A stretch of DNA of 64,000 nucleotides, from positions 180,394 through 244,393 of the forward strand of contig NZ_VIVL01000011.1 of assembly GCF_007828835.1 (NCBI RefSeq), read 5' to 3'. The stretch is from Variovorax beijingensis (GTDB taxonomy: Bacteria; Pseudomonadota; Gammaproteobacteria; Burkholderiales; Burkholderiaceae_C). This document shows positions 16,866 through 26,130 of the stretch, piece after piece. Every line of letters starts with the position of its first letter. The stretch's first letter is position 1. The position numbers were made by a program, and so were the translations under genes. The notes under the pieces are model-generated. The model saw only the letters and a program-made list of their open reading frames with translations. It was not told where the DNA came from and searched no databases.

Positions 16866-17717
16866 TCAGGAGGGCCGGTCGCTGCGCACCCGCATGAAGC
16901 GGGCGAACCTTGGCAGCCCGCCGGCGTTGGTGCCATTGAAGCGGTAGGTCACCCAGCTTCCGATGGCGGGCGGGTTATCGCGCTCGGCGTCGGTCAGGCC
17001 GCTGCCGAGCTTGAAGCGCCTGCCCTCGGGCGTTTCGACCAGCAGCGCGCCCAACCGGCCGCTGTGCCGCCCCTTGCCGGGCATGTGGCCGATCACGCGG
17101 GCCTCGGCGTCGTCGTGGGTCTTGACCTTGAGCAGGTCGCTGTTGCGTTCGGCGCGGTAGAGCGATCCGCCCCGATGCAGCATCAGGCCTTCGCCGCCCA
17201 TCTTCACCGTCTTGGCGAGCAGGGCCTGCAACTCCGCGTGGGTGGTTGCGCGCTCCTGGGGCACAGGCACCACCCACGGCGCATCGGTGATCGGCAGCAG
17301 TTTGCGCAACACAGCCAGCCGCGCCGTGAAATCGCCACCCTGGGCCGGGAGGTCGAACACCATGAAGCGCATGCTGTGCCAGGCGGTGTCGTTGGGCGTC
17401 TGGCTGCGCACGGTGGAAACCGCATGCGCGAACTGGCCCCTGCCTGCCCACAGCTCGCCATCGAGCGGCTGCCTGGGCAGCGGCGCGATGAACCAGGCGG
17501 GCGCCACCACCGGTTCGCCGCCGCGCGTCCACAGCTGCTTGCCGTCCCAGTAGCCGCGCACGCCGTCGAATTTTTCGCTGACCCAGTAGTCGTCCAGCGA
17601 CATGCCGGGGCGGTAGACCTCGGCCAGCATCAGCGCCGGCGCGGCCTCGCGCGCGGCGGCCACGCGGGCCGCCAGCGCGCCGAGGCCGGCGAGCAGGAGG
17701 GAACGTCTGTTCAACAA
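16866..17717 (-). CDS. Exported ATP-dependent DNA ligase (LigE-like)
   Basis: This is a minimal ATP-dependent DNA ligase of 283 residues. It begins with a twin-arginine signal (Arg4-Arg5, then a hydrophobic run to about 22), pointing to the periplasm. The nucleotidyl-transfer motif I is KFDGVRG with Lys49; later motifs LDGEL, GGEGLMLH and LLKVK are visible, followed by an OB-fold (about 205-283). Periplasmic LigE enzymes have been linked to handling of extracellular or incoming DNA. It is convergent with the decarboxylase gene and lies 18 bases downstream of fabI. Confidence 0.87.
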   Translation of the reverse strand: MLNRRSLLLAGLGALAARVAAAREAAPALMLAEVYRPGMSLDDYWVSEKFDGVRGYWDGKQLWTRGGEPVVAPAWFIAPLPRQPLDGELWAGRGQFAHAVSTVRSQTPNDTAWHSMRFMVFDLPAQGGDFTARLAVLRKLLPITDAPWVVPVPQERATTHAELQALLAKTVKMGGEGLMLHRGGSLYRAERNSDLLKVKTHDDAEARVIGHMPGKGRHSGRLGALLVETPEGRRFKLGSGLTDAERDNPPAIGSWVTYRFNGTNAGGLPRFARFMRVRSDRPS

Positions 17718-17735
17718 GAGGCCGCTGCCAATCGA

Positions 17736-18518
17736 CTACTCGGCCATGCCCGCCACGACGTTGCTGAAGCCGCCGTCCACATAGGTGATCTCGGCGGTGA
17801 CGCCGCTGGCCAGGTCGCTCAGCAGGAAGGCGGCCACGTTGCCGACTTCCTCGATGGTCACGTTGCGCCGGATCGGCGAGGCGTCGGCCACCGCCGACAG
17901 CATCTTGCCGAAGCCCTTGATGCCGCTGGCGGCCAGCGTCTTGATCGGGCCGGCGCTGATGCCGTTGACCCGCATGCCCTTGGGGCCGAGCGAAGCTGCG
18001 GTGTAGCGCACCGAGGCCTCGAGCGAGGCCTTGGCCAGGCCCATGGTGTTGTAGTTGGGCAGTGCGCGCTCGGCGCCGAGGTATGTCAGCGTCAGCAGCG
18101 CCGACTTGTCGTTGAGGTAGGGCAGGGCCGCCTTGGCCATGGCCGGGAAGCTGTAGGCGCTGATGTCATGCGCAATCTTGAAGCCCTCGCGCGACAGCCC
18201 TTCGAGGAAGTCGCCCGCGATGGCCTCGCGCGGCGCAAAGCCGATGCTGTGCACGAACCCGTCAAACTTGGGCCACGCTTGCGCCAGATCGGCAAAGAGC
18301 TTGTCGATCTGCGCGTCGTCGCCCACATCGCAGTCAAAAATAAGCTTGGAGCCGAAGTCCGCGGCGAATTCGGTGATACGGTCCTTGAATCGCTCGCCGA
18401 CGTAGCTGAAAGCAAGCTCGGCGCCTTGTTCGTGACAGGCCTTCGCTATGCCGTAGGCAATGGAGCGATTGCTCAACACGCCGGTGATCAACAGTTTTTT
18501 GCCGGAAAGAAAGCCCAT
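17736..18518 (-). CDS. fabI: Enoyl-ACP reductase FabI
   Basis: This NADH-dependent enoyl-acyl-carrier-protein reductase performs the last step of each fatty acid elongation cycle. Length is 260 residues. The FabI form of the active site is present: Tyr146, Tyr156 and Lys163 in the YNTMGLAK segment, at the same numbering as in E. coli FabI. The ATG at 18518 is the family start MGFLSGKK; an upstream extension has no support. It diverges from yejA with only 37 bases between starts. Confidence 0.95.
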   Translation of the reverse strand: MGFLSGKKLLITGVLSNRSIAYGIAKACHEQGAELAFSYVGERFKDRITEFAADFGSKLIFDCDVGDDAQIDKLFADLAQAWPKFDGFVHSIGFAPREAIAGDFLEGLSREGFKIAHDISAYSFPAMAKAALPYLNDKSALLTLTYLGAERALPNYNTMGLAKASLEASVRYTAASLGPKGMRVNGISAGPIKTLAASGIKGFGKMLSAVADASPIRRNVTIEEVGNVAAFLLSDLASGVTAEITYVDGGFSNVVAGMAE

Positions 18519-18555
18519 GAAGTTGCCTCGTGAAAATCTTGGGCAGAATTCTCGC

Positions 18556-20352
18556 ATGCGGGTTTGGCTGCTTCTTTTTCTGGCGCTCTCGGCGGCTCCT
18601 TCATGGGCCGCCCATGCCTACGCGCAATTCGGCGACGTCAAGTATCCGCCGGGGTTCACCCACTTCAGCTACGTGAATCCGGATGCGCCCAAGGGCGGCG
18701 AGATCCGGATGGTGCCGCCCACGCGGCCCACCAACTTCGACAAGCTCAACCCGTTCACGCTCAAGGGCACGGCGCCCTCGGGCATCGGCTCGCTGATGTT
18801 CGAGAGCCTGATGACGGGCAATTCCGAAGAGCCGACCACGGGCTATGGCCTGCTCGCCGAAGACGTCGAGGTGGCACCCGACCGCCTTTCGGCCACCTTT
18901 CGCCTGAACCCGAAGGCGCGCTTCAACGACGGCTCGCCGGTGCTGGCGGCCGACGTGGTGCACTCGTTCAATACCCTGACCGGCCCGTTGGCCGCGCCGC
19001 AGTACCGTACCATCTACGCCGAAGTGAAGAAGGCCACGGCCACCAGCGAGCGCACCGTGCGCTTCGACTTCGCGAGCCCGAACCGCGAGCTGCCGCTGGT
19101 GATCGGCGGCATGGCGGTCTTCAGCCGCCAGTGGGGCGGCGGCAAGCCCTTCGACCAGATCGTCACCGAGATGCCGATCGGCTCCGGCCCTTACAAGCCC
19201 GCCAGCGACCGCCTGGGCCGCGACATCACCTACGTGCGCCGCGCCGACTACTGGGGCGCGGACCTGCCGGTGCGCAAGGGGCTCTACAACTTCGATCGCA
19301 TCACCTTCCGCGTCTACCTGGACGAAACCGCGCGCTTCGAGGGCCTGAAGGCCGGCGAGTTCGACTTCATGCGCGAATTCACCTCGCGCAACTGGGCGCG
19401 CCAGTACAAGGGCAAGCAGTTCGATAGCGGCGAGATCGTCAAGCGCGCCTTCGAGAACCACAACCCCGGCGACTTCCAGGGCTACGTGTTCAACATCCGC
19501 AAGGACAAGTTCAAGGATGCGCGCGTGCGGCAGGCCATTGGCCTGGCGATGGACTTCGAGTGGCTCAACCGCCAGCTGTTCTATGGCATCTATACCCGGG
19601 TGCAGGGCTACTTTCCCAACAGCGAGTTCCATGCCGAGGGCCTGCCCAAGCCCGACGAAATGGCGCTGATGGAGCCCCTGCGCAGCAAGCTCAAGCCCGA
19701 AGTGTTCGGCCCGGCCCCGCAGCCGCCGAGCACGGCGCCGCCCAACAGCCTGCGCGAGAACCTGCGCAAGGCGAGGGCGCTGCTCGCAGAGGCCGGCTGG
19801 ACCTATCGCGACGGTGCGCTGCGCAACGCGAAGAACGAGGCCTTCACGATCGAGTTCCTCAACGACCAGCCCGGGCTGATCCGCGTCGTGACGCCGCTGC
19901 AGACCGCATTGAGGAAGCTGGGCATCGAGATGACGTTCCGCACGGTCGATTTCTCGCTCTCGCAGCAGCGCATGCAGAACTTCGACTTCGAGATGACCTC
20001 GCTGCGCCTGCCCGGCAACAGCGCGCCGGGCGGCGAGCTGCTCGAGCTGTTCGGCTCGAAGGCGGCCGACACGCCGGGTTCGTCCAATATCTGGGGCATT
20101 GCCGATCCGGCCGTGGACGCGGTGGTCGGCAAGGTGCTGGCGGCCACCACGCGCCCCGAGCTGGCCACGGCCATGCGGGTGCTCGACCGGGTGCTTTCCA
20201 ACGGCTACTACTCGATCCCGCAGTACTACGGCAACGCGTTCCTGGTCGGCTACCGGCCGGCGCCGTTCGTGCTGCCGCCGACCATCCCGCCGTACTACGA
20301 TGCCGGCGACTGGGCGCTCACGACGTGGTGGGCTTCGCCCGCCAACAAATGA
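18556..20352 (+). CDS. yejA: Peptide ABC transporter substrate-binding protein YejA
   Basis: This is a periplasmic SBP_bac_5 family binding protein (598 residues) for an oligopeptide importer of the YejABEF type, which takes up peptides and in some species microcin C. A signal peptide ends near residue 19 (SWA-AH). Landmarks are the opening FGDVKYPPGFTHF and the motif LNPKARFNDGSPV. It is the first gene of yejA-yejB-yejE-yejF; yejB starts 27 bases after its stop. Confidence 0.92.
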   Translation: MRVWLLLFLALSAAPSWAAHAYAQFGDVKYPPGFTHFSYVNPDAPKGGEIRMVPPTRPTNFDKLNPFTLKGTAPSGIGSLMFESLMTGNSEEPTTGYGLLAEDVEVAPDRLSATFRLNPKARFNDGSPVLAADVVHSFNTLTGPLAAPQYRTIYAEVKKATATSERTVRFDFASPNRELPLVIGGMAVFSRQWGGGKPFDQIVTEMPIGSGPYKPASDRLGRDITYVRRADYWGADLPVRKGLYNFDRITFRVYLDETARFEGLKAGEFDFMREFTSRNWARQYKGKQFDSGEIVKRAFENHNPGDFQGYVFNIRKDKFKDARVRQAIGLAMDFEWLNRQLFYGIYTRVQGYFPNSEFHAEGLPKPDEMALMEPLRSKLKPEVFGPAPQPPSTAPPNSLRENLRKARALLAEAGWTYRDGALRNAKNEAFTIEFLNDQPGLIRVVTPLQTALRKLGIEMTFRTVDFSLSQQRMQNFDFEMTSLRLPGNSAPGGELLELFGSKAADTPGSSNIWGIADPAVDAVVGKVLAATTRPELATAMRVLDRVLSNGYYSIPQYYGNAFLVGYRPAPFVLPPTIPPYYDAGDWALTTWWASPANK

Positions 20353-20379
20353 CGCGGCCGCACCGGACATGAACACCGA

Positions 20380-21414
20380 ATGATCAGCTACATCCTCAAG
20401 CGCCTGCTGCTGATGATTCCCACGCTGCTGGGCGTGCTCGTCATCACCTTCGGCGTGATCCAGTTCGTGCCGGGCGGTCCGGTCGAGCAGATGGTGGCGC
20501 AATTGCAGGGACGTGATTCAGGCGGCGAGCGGGCCGCGGCCAGCGGTGCTGGCTACCGTGGCCGCCAGGGCCTCGACCCGCAGCGCGTCGAGGAGATCCG
20601 CAAGCTCTACGGCTTCGACAAGCCGCCCCACGAACGCCTGTGGACCATGCTGAAGTCGTTCGCGCGCTTCGACCTGGGCACCAGCTTCTATCAGCGCAAG
20701 GACGTCTGGCAGCTCATCAAGGAAAAGATGCCGGTGTCGATCAGCCTCGGCCTCTGGACCTTCTTCATCAGCTACCTCATCGCGGTGCCGCTCGGCGTGG
20801 CCAAGGCGGTGAGGGCCGGCACGCGCTTCGACTTCATCACCACGCTGATCGTGCTGATCGGCTATGCCATCCCGGGCTTCGTCCTGGGCGTGGCGTTGCT
20901 CGTGATCTTCGGCGGGCAGCTGCAGTGGTTTCCGCTGCGCGGCCTCACCTCGCCCAACTGGGAGAGCATGAGCTGGGGCGCGCGCATCGTCGACTACCTG
21001 TGGCACATCGCGCTGCCGGTGACGTCGATGGTGCTCGGCAGCTTTGCCGTCACCGCCATGCTCACGAAGAACTCCTTCCTCGAGGAAATCCGCAAGCAGT
21101 ACGTGCTGACGGCGCGCGCCAAGGGGCTGTCGCAGCGGCAGGTGCTCTGGAAGCATGTGTTCCGCAATGCGCTGATTCCGATCATCACGGGCTTTCCGTC
21201 GGCCTTCATCGGTGCGTTCTTCACCGGCTCGCTGCTGATCGAGACGCTGTTCACGCTCGACGGCCTGGGCCTGCTGAGCTACGAGAGCGTGATCCGCCGC
21301 GACTATCCGGTGGTGCTGGGCACGCTCTACCTGTTCACGCTGATCGGCCTGGTCACCAAGCTGATTTCCGACCTCTGCTACGTCTGGGTCGATCCGAGGG
21401 TCAAGTTTGACTAG
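20380..21414 (+). CDS. yejB: Peptide ABC transporter permease YejB
   Basis: This is an inner-membrane permease of the DppB/OppB type, 344 residues with about six helices. The N-terminal helix (MISYILKRLLLMIPTLLGV) and the EAA-like cytoplasmic loop (TARAKGLSQRQVLWKHVFRNA) are visible. The 20-30 residue Gly/Arg/Gln-rich insertion around 45-65 is typical of YejB. Its last eight bases overlap yejE. Confidence 0.92.
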   Translation: MISYILKRLLLMIPTLLGVLVITFGVIQFVPGGPVEQMVAQLQGRDSGGERAAASGAGYRGRQGLDPQRVEEIRKLYGFDKPPHERLWTMLKSFARFDLGTSFYQRKDVWQLIKEKMPVSISLGLWTFFISYLIAVPLGVAKAVRAGTRFDFITTLIVLIGYAIPGFVLGVALLVIFGGQLQWFPLRGLTSPNWESMSWGARIVDYLWHIALPVTSMVLGSFAVTAMLTKNSFLEEIRKQYVLTARAKGLSQRQVLWKHVFRNALIPIITGFPSAFIGAFFTGSLLIETLFTLDGLGLLSYESVIRRDYPVVLGTLYLFTLIGLVTKLISDLCYVWVDPRVKFD

Positions 21415-22450
21415 CGCCGCCATTGTTTCCGTAAGCCCGGGCCGCCGCGCCTGGCGCCGCTTCCGCCGCAATCCGCTGGGCTTCTGGAGCCTGGTGGTCT
21501 TCTCGACCCTGGTGGTACTGAGCCTGTTCGCCGAGCTGCTGTCCACCGAGAAGCCGCTGGTCGTGCGCTACGAGGGGCATACCTACTTCCCGGTGCTGCG
21601 CGACTACTCCGAGAAAACCTTCGGCGGCGATTTCGAGACGCCAGCCGACTATCTCGACCCTTTCATCCAGAAGCGCATCACCGAAGGTTCCAACTGGGCG
21701 CTCTATGCGCCCAACCGCTACGGTCCGCGCACGCTGAACTATTTCGCCTCGCAACCCAATCCCGCAGCACCCTCGCGCGAGAACTTCTTCGGCACCGACG
21801 ACCGCGGCCGCGACCTGCTCGCGCAGCTGATCTACGGCTTTCGCGTGAGCGTGCTGTTCGGCCTGGCGCTGACCGTCATCGGCACGGTGCTTGGCGTGAT
21901 CGCGGGGGCGGTGCAGGGCTACTTCGCGGGCAAGATCGACCTCGCGTTCCAGCGCTTCATCGAGATCTGGGCGTCGATGCCCGAGCTCTACCTGCTGATC
22001 ATCTTCAGCGCGATCTTCGCGCCCAGCGTGGCGCTGCTGCTGATCCTGCTGAGCCTGTTCGGCTGGATGGGCCTGGCCGACTACGTGCGCGCCGAGTTCC
22101 TGCGCAACCGCCAGATGGACTACGTGCGCGCCGCGCGCGCCCTCGGCGTGGGCAACCTGCAGATCATGTGGCGCCACATCCTGCCCAACAGCATGGTGCC
22201 GGTCGTCACTTTCCTGCCGTTTCGCATGAGCGCGGCCATCCTGGCGCTGACCTCGCTCGATTTCCTGGGCCTGGGCGTGCCGCCGGGCACGCCGTCGCTG
22301 GGCGAACTGCTGAGCCAGGGCAAGGCCAACATCGACGCCTGGTGGATCTCGCTGTCCACCTTCGGCGTGCTGGTCGTGACGCTGATGCTGCTCACCTTCA
22401 TGGGCGACGCGCTGCGCGACGCCCTCGATCCGCGGAAGGCCGACAAGTGA
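21407..22450 (+). CDS. yejE: Peptide ABC transporter permease YejE
   Basis: This second permease of the importer has 347 residues, with an N-terminal OppC leader segment, one helix, a periplasmic stretch (about 45-130), then five helices. The EAA-like loop lies around RAARALGVGNLQIMWRH. The start is a TTG at 21407 overlapping the yejB stop by eight bases; no nearer ATG or GTG precedes the first conserved segment, so this rare start is accepted. Confidence 0.88.
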   Translation: MTSAAIVSVSPGRRAWRRFRRNPLGFWSLVVFSTLVVLSLFAELLSTEKPLVVRYEGHTYFPVLRDYSEKTFGGDFETPADYLDPFIQKRITEGSNWALYAPNRYGPRTLNYFASQPNPAAPSRENFFGTDDRGRDLLAQLIYGFRVSVLFGLALTVIGTVLGVIAGAVQGYFAGKIDLAFQRFIEIWASMPELYLLIIFSAIFAPSVALLLILLSLFGWMGLADYVRAEFLRNRQMDYVRAARALGVGNLQIMWRHILPNSMVPVVTFLPFRMSAAILALTSLDFLGLGVPPGTPSLGELLSQGKANIDAWWISLSTFGVLVVTLMLLTFMGDALRDALDPRKADK

Positions 22451-24078
22451 GCGAAACGAAGCACCAGCCGCTGCTGGACGTGAAAGAGCTGCGCGTGGCC
22501 TTCGGCGGCAAGGAGGTGGTGCACGGCATCGACTTCCGCATCGCCGCGGGGGAGAAGCTCGCGCTGGTCGGCGAATCGGGTTCGGGCAAGACCGTGACGG
22601 CGCTGTCGCTGCTGCGGCTGGCGCAGAACGCCGACGTGGCCGGCACGGCGACCTTGTTCGGCTCCGCAGATGCGCCGAACGGGCGCGACCTGCTCTCGAT
22701 CCCGGAGCGGGAGCTGCGCGGCATCCGCGGCAAGGAGATCGCGATGATCTTCCAGGAGCCGATGACCGCCCTCAACGCGCTCTACACCGTGGGCGACCAG
22801 ATCGCCGAGGTGCTCGAACTGCACGAGGGCCTGTCGGCGCGCGCGGCCCAGGCGGCCGCCGTGCAATTGCTGGCCGACACCGGCATTCCGGAGCCGGAGC
22901 GGCGGGCGAGGGCGTTTCCGCACCAGCTTTCAGGCGGCCAGCGCCAGCGCGCGATGATCGCCATGGCGCTCGCCTGCAAGCCGCGCCTGCTGCTGGCCGA
23001 CGAGCCGACCACCGCGCTCGACGTCACGGTGCGCGCGCAAATCCTCGAACTGCTCGCCGATCTGCAGCGCCGGCATGGCATGGCCGTGCTGCTGATCACG
23101 CACGACCTCAACCTGGTGCGCCGCTTCGCCGACCGGATCGCCGTGATGGAAGACGGCCACGTGGTGGAGCAGGGCGCCGTGGCGGCCGTGTTCGAGGCGC
23201 CGCAGCACGCCTACACCCGCAAGCTGATCGACAGCCACCCGGAGCGCGATGTCACCGCCGTGCCCGCGGGTGCCGGCGCGCGGCCGTTGCTCGAGGCCAC
23301 CGGCTTGCGCGTGAGCTACCCGGTGCCGCGGCCCGGTTTTGCCGGCTGGTTCCGCAAGGGCGAATTCATCGCGGTGCAGAACGCGGACTTCCGCATCGCG
23401 CCCGGCGAAACCCTGGGCGTGGTGGGCGAGTCCGGATCGGGCAAGTCCACGCTGGCGCTGGCCGCCCTCGGGCTGCTGAAGCACCAGGGCGCACTCAAGG
23501 TGGGCGGCAAGGGCTGGGCGGTGGACCGGAGTTCCGACCTGGCCTTGCGGCGGGTCATGCAGGTGGTGTTCCAGGACCCGTTCTCTTCGCTGTCGCCGCG
23601 CATGACGGTCGAACAGATCGTGGGCGAGGGGCTGCGCGTGCACGCACCCGAGCTCAGCACGGCCCAGCGCCGCGCGCGGGCGCTGGAGGCGCTGGCCGAC
23701 GTGGGCTTGGGCGAGGCGCAGTTTCCCTCGCTGCTCGAGCGCTATCCGCACGAGTTCTCGGGCGGGCAGCGCCAGCGGCTCGCGATTGCGCGCGCGCTCA
23801 TCGTCGATCCGCAGCTGCTGGTGCTCGACGAGCCCACCAGCGCGCTCGACGTGACGATCCAGAAGCAGGTGCTGGGGCTGCTGCAGCGCCTGCAGCGCGA
23901 GCGCGGCCTGAGCTACCTGCTGATCACGCACGACGTCGAGGTGATCCGCGCCATGGCGCACCAGGTCATCGTGATGAAGGATGGCGCCATCCTCGAAGCC
24001 GGTGCGGTCGAGCGCGTGCTCGATGCGCCCGAGCATCCCTACACAAAGAAGCTGGTGGCCGCCGCGCTGCTGGAATAG
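22447..24078 (+). CDS. yejF: Peptide ABC transporter dual ATPase YejF
   Basis: This 543-residue ATPase carries two ABC domains in one chain, the YejF/GsiA layout. Each half has a Walker A (GESGSGKT near 43, GESGSGKS near 330), a signature loop (LSGGQRQR and FSGGQRQR) and a Walker B (LLADEPT and LVLDEPT). It energises import through YejB/YejE. The GTG start overlaps the yejE stop (GTGA). Confidence 0.93.
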   Translation: MSETKHQPLLDVKELRVAFGGKEVVHGIDFRIAAGEKLALVGESGSGKTVTALSLLRLAQNADVAGTATLFGSADAPNGRDLLSIPERELRGIRGKEIAMIFQEPMTALNALYTVGDQIAEVLELHEGLSARAAQAAAVQLLADTGIPEPERRARAFPHQLSGGQRQRAMIAMALACKPRLLLADEPTTALDVTVRAQILELLADLQRRHGMAVLLITHDLNLVRRFADRIAVMEDGHVVEQGAVAAVFEAPQHAYTRKLIDSHPERDVTAVPAGAGARPLLEATGLRVSYPVPRPGFAGWFRKGEFIAVQNADFRIAPGETLGVVGESGSGKSTLALAALGLLKHQGALKVGGKGWAVDRSSDLALRRVMQVVFQDPFSSLSPRMTVEQIVGEGLRVHAPELSTAQRRARALEALADVGLGEAQFPSLLERYPHEFSGGQRQRLAIARALIVDPQLLVLDEPTSALDVTIQKQVLGLLQRLQRERGLSYLLITHDVEVIRAMAHQVIVMKDGAILEAGAVERVLDAPEHPYTKKLVAAALLE

Positions 24079-24097
24079 AACAACGGAATCAAAGGAA

Positions 24098-25297
24098 ATG
24101 TCGGATATCGGACGGGACAGGCGCGGTGCCTGGCGCGCGGCACTGGCGTGCATGGTGACCTTGGCCGTTGCCATGGGCCTGGGGCGCTTTGCCTTCACGC
24201 CCATGCTGCCGATCATGCTGCACGAGGGAAAGCTCCAACTCGAGGCCGGCGGCGTGCTGGCTTCGCTCAATTACCTCGGTTACTTTCTTGGCGCAGTCAG
24301 TTGCGCGGCCATCGGCATCCAGGCCAAGCGCATGGTGCGCGGCGGCCTCGTGGCCACGGCGGCGCTGCTGGTGGGCATGGGCGTGCTGCACAGCTTCACA
24401 AGCTGGGGCATCCTGCGCGCGGCGGCTGGGGTGATGAGTGCCTGGGTCTTTGTTTTCGCGTCCGGCTGGGGCCTGCGGCGGCTGGCCGAAACCCATTCCC
24501 CGGCGCTGGCTGGCGTGATCTACACGGGTCCCGGCATCGGCATCGCGATGACCGGCCTGCTCGGCGGCGCGCTCGGACGCTGGGGTTCCGAGGCGGGATG
24601 GATCGGCCTGGGCCTCTTGGCGGTGGTGCTGGTGGCGTCGATCTGGCGCGTGTTCGACGATGGTGACTCGCCCTCGGCGCAAGGCTCCGCGGGCGCGCCG
24701 TCCGCCCAGGCCGGCGTGCCCGCGTCGCCTTCCGCGCGCAGCGACGCCGTCTGGCTGGTCGCGCTCTATGGGCTGGCCGGCTTCGGCTACATCATCACCG
24801 CCACCTTCCTGCCGGTGATCGCGCGCCAGGCCCTGCCGGGCTCGCCATGGCCCGACTTCTTCTGGCCCCTGTTCGGGCTGGCGATCATCCCGGGCGCGCT
24901 GATCGGCGCCCGCGCCCCCATCCATTGGGACAACCGGCTGCTGCTGGCCGCGGCCTATGCGCTGCAGGCGCTGGGCGTGGTGCTCTCGGTGGCGTGGCCC
25001 ACCATCACCGGCTTTGCGCTCGGCAGCCTGCTGCTGGGGATGCCTTTCACGGCCATCACCCTTTTTGCGATGCGGGATGCGCGCCGGCTGCGCGGCAATG
25101 CCGCGGCCGGGCTGATCGGCTATGCGACCGCGTCCTACGGTGTCGGCCAGATCATCGGCCCGCTGTTTGCGGCGCCGCTGGCCCAGCGGACCGGGTCTTT
25201 CGAGCTCCCGCTGCTGGTGGCCGCCGCCGCTCTGGCGCTCGGATCGGTGCTGTTTGCCGTGGTCTGGTCAAAATCCCGCCGCAAAGTGGCGCTTTGA
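24098..25297 (+). CDS. MFS transporter, YbfB/YjiJ family
   Basis: This 399-residue protein has about twelve hydrophobic helices and belongs to the YbfB/YjiJ branch of the major facilitator superfamily, whose substrates are largely unknown. The N-terminal MGLGRFAFTPMLPIM is the characteristic helix-1 motif. A Ser/Pro/Ala-rich loop (about 190-212) separates the two six-helix halves. It lies 19 bases after yejF, so it may be co-transcribed with the yej genes. Confidence 0.85.
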   Translation: MSDIGRDRRGAWRAALACMVTLAVAMGLGRFAFTPMLPIMLHEGKLQLEAGGVLASLNYLGYFLGAVSCAAIGIQAKRMVRGGLVATAALLVGMGVLHSFTSWGILRAAAGVMSAWVFVFASGWGLRRLAETHSPALAGVIYTGPGIGIAMTGLLGGALGRWGSEAGWIGLGLLAVVLVASIWRVFDDGDSPSAQGSAGAPSAQAGVPASPSARSDAVWLVALYGLAGFGYIITATFLPVIARQALPGSPWPDFFWPLFGLAIIPGALIGARAPIHWDNRLLLAAAYALQALGVVLSVAWPTITGFALGSLLLGMPFTAITLFAMRDARRLRGNAAAGLIGYATASYGVGQIIGPLFAAPLAQRTGSFELPLLVAAAALALGSVLFAVVWSKSRRKVAL

Positions 25298-25311
25298 GCA
25301 GGCCAAGCCAC

Positions 25312-25339
25312 TTCATTTATCACGGGAATAGCATATAAT
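25312..25339 (+). promoter_or_regulatory. Putative promoter upstream of rimP leader
   Basis: A perfect -10 box TATAAT (25334-25339) follows a weak -35 candidate TTCATT (25312-25317) at 16-bp spacing. Initiation would fall near 25346, only about ten bases before the terminator-like hairpin. Only the -10 is convincing. Confidence 0.5.
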
Positions 25340-25355
25340 TCGAGGCTCACGACCA

Positions 25356-25386
25356 AACGGGCGGGTACCAACCGCCCGTTTTTTTT
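25356..25386 (+). terminator. Intrinsic terminator / possible rimP leader attenuator
   Basis: A perfect 9-bp stem AACGGGCGG (25356-25364) and CCGCCCGTT (25372-25380), 7-base loop, runs into eight T (25379-25386). It lies 58 bases after the MFS stop and 79 bases before rimP. It may end the upstream operon, act as a premature terminator of the rimP-nusA-infB transcript, or both. Confidence 0.8.
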
Positions 25387-25402
25387 GGTCTATGCAATTT
25401 CG

Positions 25403-25436
25403 ATGCGTGACACCCGTGGCGGCGGGTGGCACGCAT
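25403..25436 (+). promoter_or_regulatory. Second stable hairpin in the rimP leader
   Basis: ATGCGTG (25403-25409) pairs with CACGCAT (25430-25436), and inside it CACCC (25411-25415) pairs with GGGTG (25424-25428), with one A-G mismatch. There is no T-run after it, so it is not a terminator. It sits 29 bases upstream of the rimP start and could affect translation or NusA response. Confidence 0.6.
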
Positions 25437-25465
25437 AAGCATTTTTACAAGGCAATTTCAAACAC

Positions 25466-26113
25466 GTGGCATTGCAGCAGACAGTGGAACAAACCGTGGC
25501 CGGTCTCGGCTACGACCTGGTCGAGATCGAACGCTCGGCCGGGGGATTGCTGCGCGTGACAATTGATTTGCCCTGGACTGCCCCCACATCGGAAGCTGTG
25601 GCTGCAGGCATTCCCGAACCCTTCGTGACGGTCGAGGATTGCGAGAAGGTCACGCGCCAGTTGCAGTTTGCGCTCGAGGTAGACGGTGTCGATTACAAGC
25701 GGCTCGAGGTTTCCTCGCCGGGTATTGACCGTCCGCTTCGCAATGAGCAGGATTTCGAGCGTTTCGTGGGCGAGGTGATCGACATCACGCTCAAGGCGCC
25801 CATGGGTGCCGCGGCGGCGGGGCAGGTGTCTGCCACCCGCAAGAAATTTCGCGGCACGCTGGAGCGTGCTGAAAAGGCGGAAGGGGCCGACGGAGCCCCG
25901 GGCTGGCAAATCGTCTGGAGCGATGCGCCGGAGCCCAAACCGGGTCAAAAAGTCAGCAAGAAGCGCGCGCCTGCAAAGTTGCATGCGCTCGGTTTCGTGC
26001 TGGATGAGCTGCGCGATGCGCGGCTCGCGCCAATTGTGGATTTCAAGGGCCGCAGGGCCAAAACCCAACCGGGTTTTTCGGATATTGACGACGGAACCAA
26101 CGTTCCGGACTGA
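25466..26113 (+). CDS. rimP: Ribosome maturation factor RimP
   Basis: This 215-residue protein is needed for maturation of the 30S subunit. It has an N-terminal alpha/beta domain (about 1-95, with LEVSSPGIDRPL near 74-85) and a C-terminal SH3-like domain. The C-terminal domain carries a long insertion (about 112-165) rich in Lys and Pro, making the protein longer than the usual 150-170 residues, as in other Comamonadaceae. The start is GTG at 25466. It is the first gene of the operon that continues to nusA. Confidence 0.92.
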   Translation: MALQQTVEQTVAGLGYDLVEIERSAGGLLRVTIDLPWTAPTSEAVAAGIPEPFVTVEDCEKVTRQLQFALEVDGVDYKRLEVSSPGIDRPLRNEQDFERFVGEVIDITLKAPMGAAAAGQVSATRKKFRGTLERAEKAEGADGAPGWQIVWSDAPEPKPGQKVSKKRAPAKLHALGFVLDELRDARLAPIVDFKGRRAKTQPGFSDIDDGTNVPD

Positions 26114-26130
26114 CTAGAGGAGTGGGTGGC

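Noticed and set aside
13532..16936. A 1134-residue open frame on the minus strand
   Set aside because: It runs antisense across the decarboxylase and in other frames through nfeD and the SPFH gene. Long antisense frames are usual in GC-rich coding DNA, and the product is low-complexity His/Asp/Val/Gly-rich sequence.
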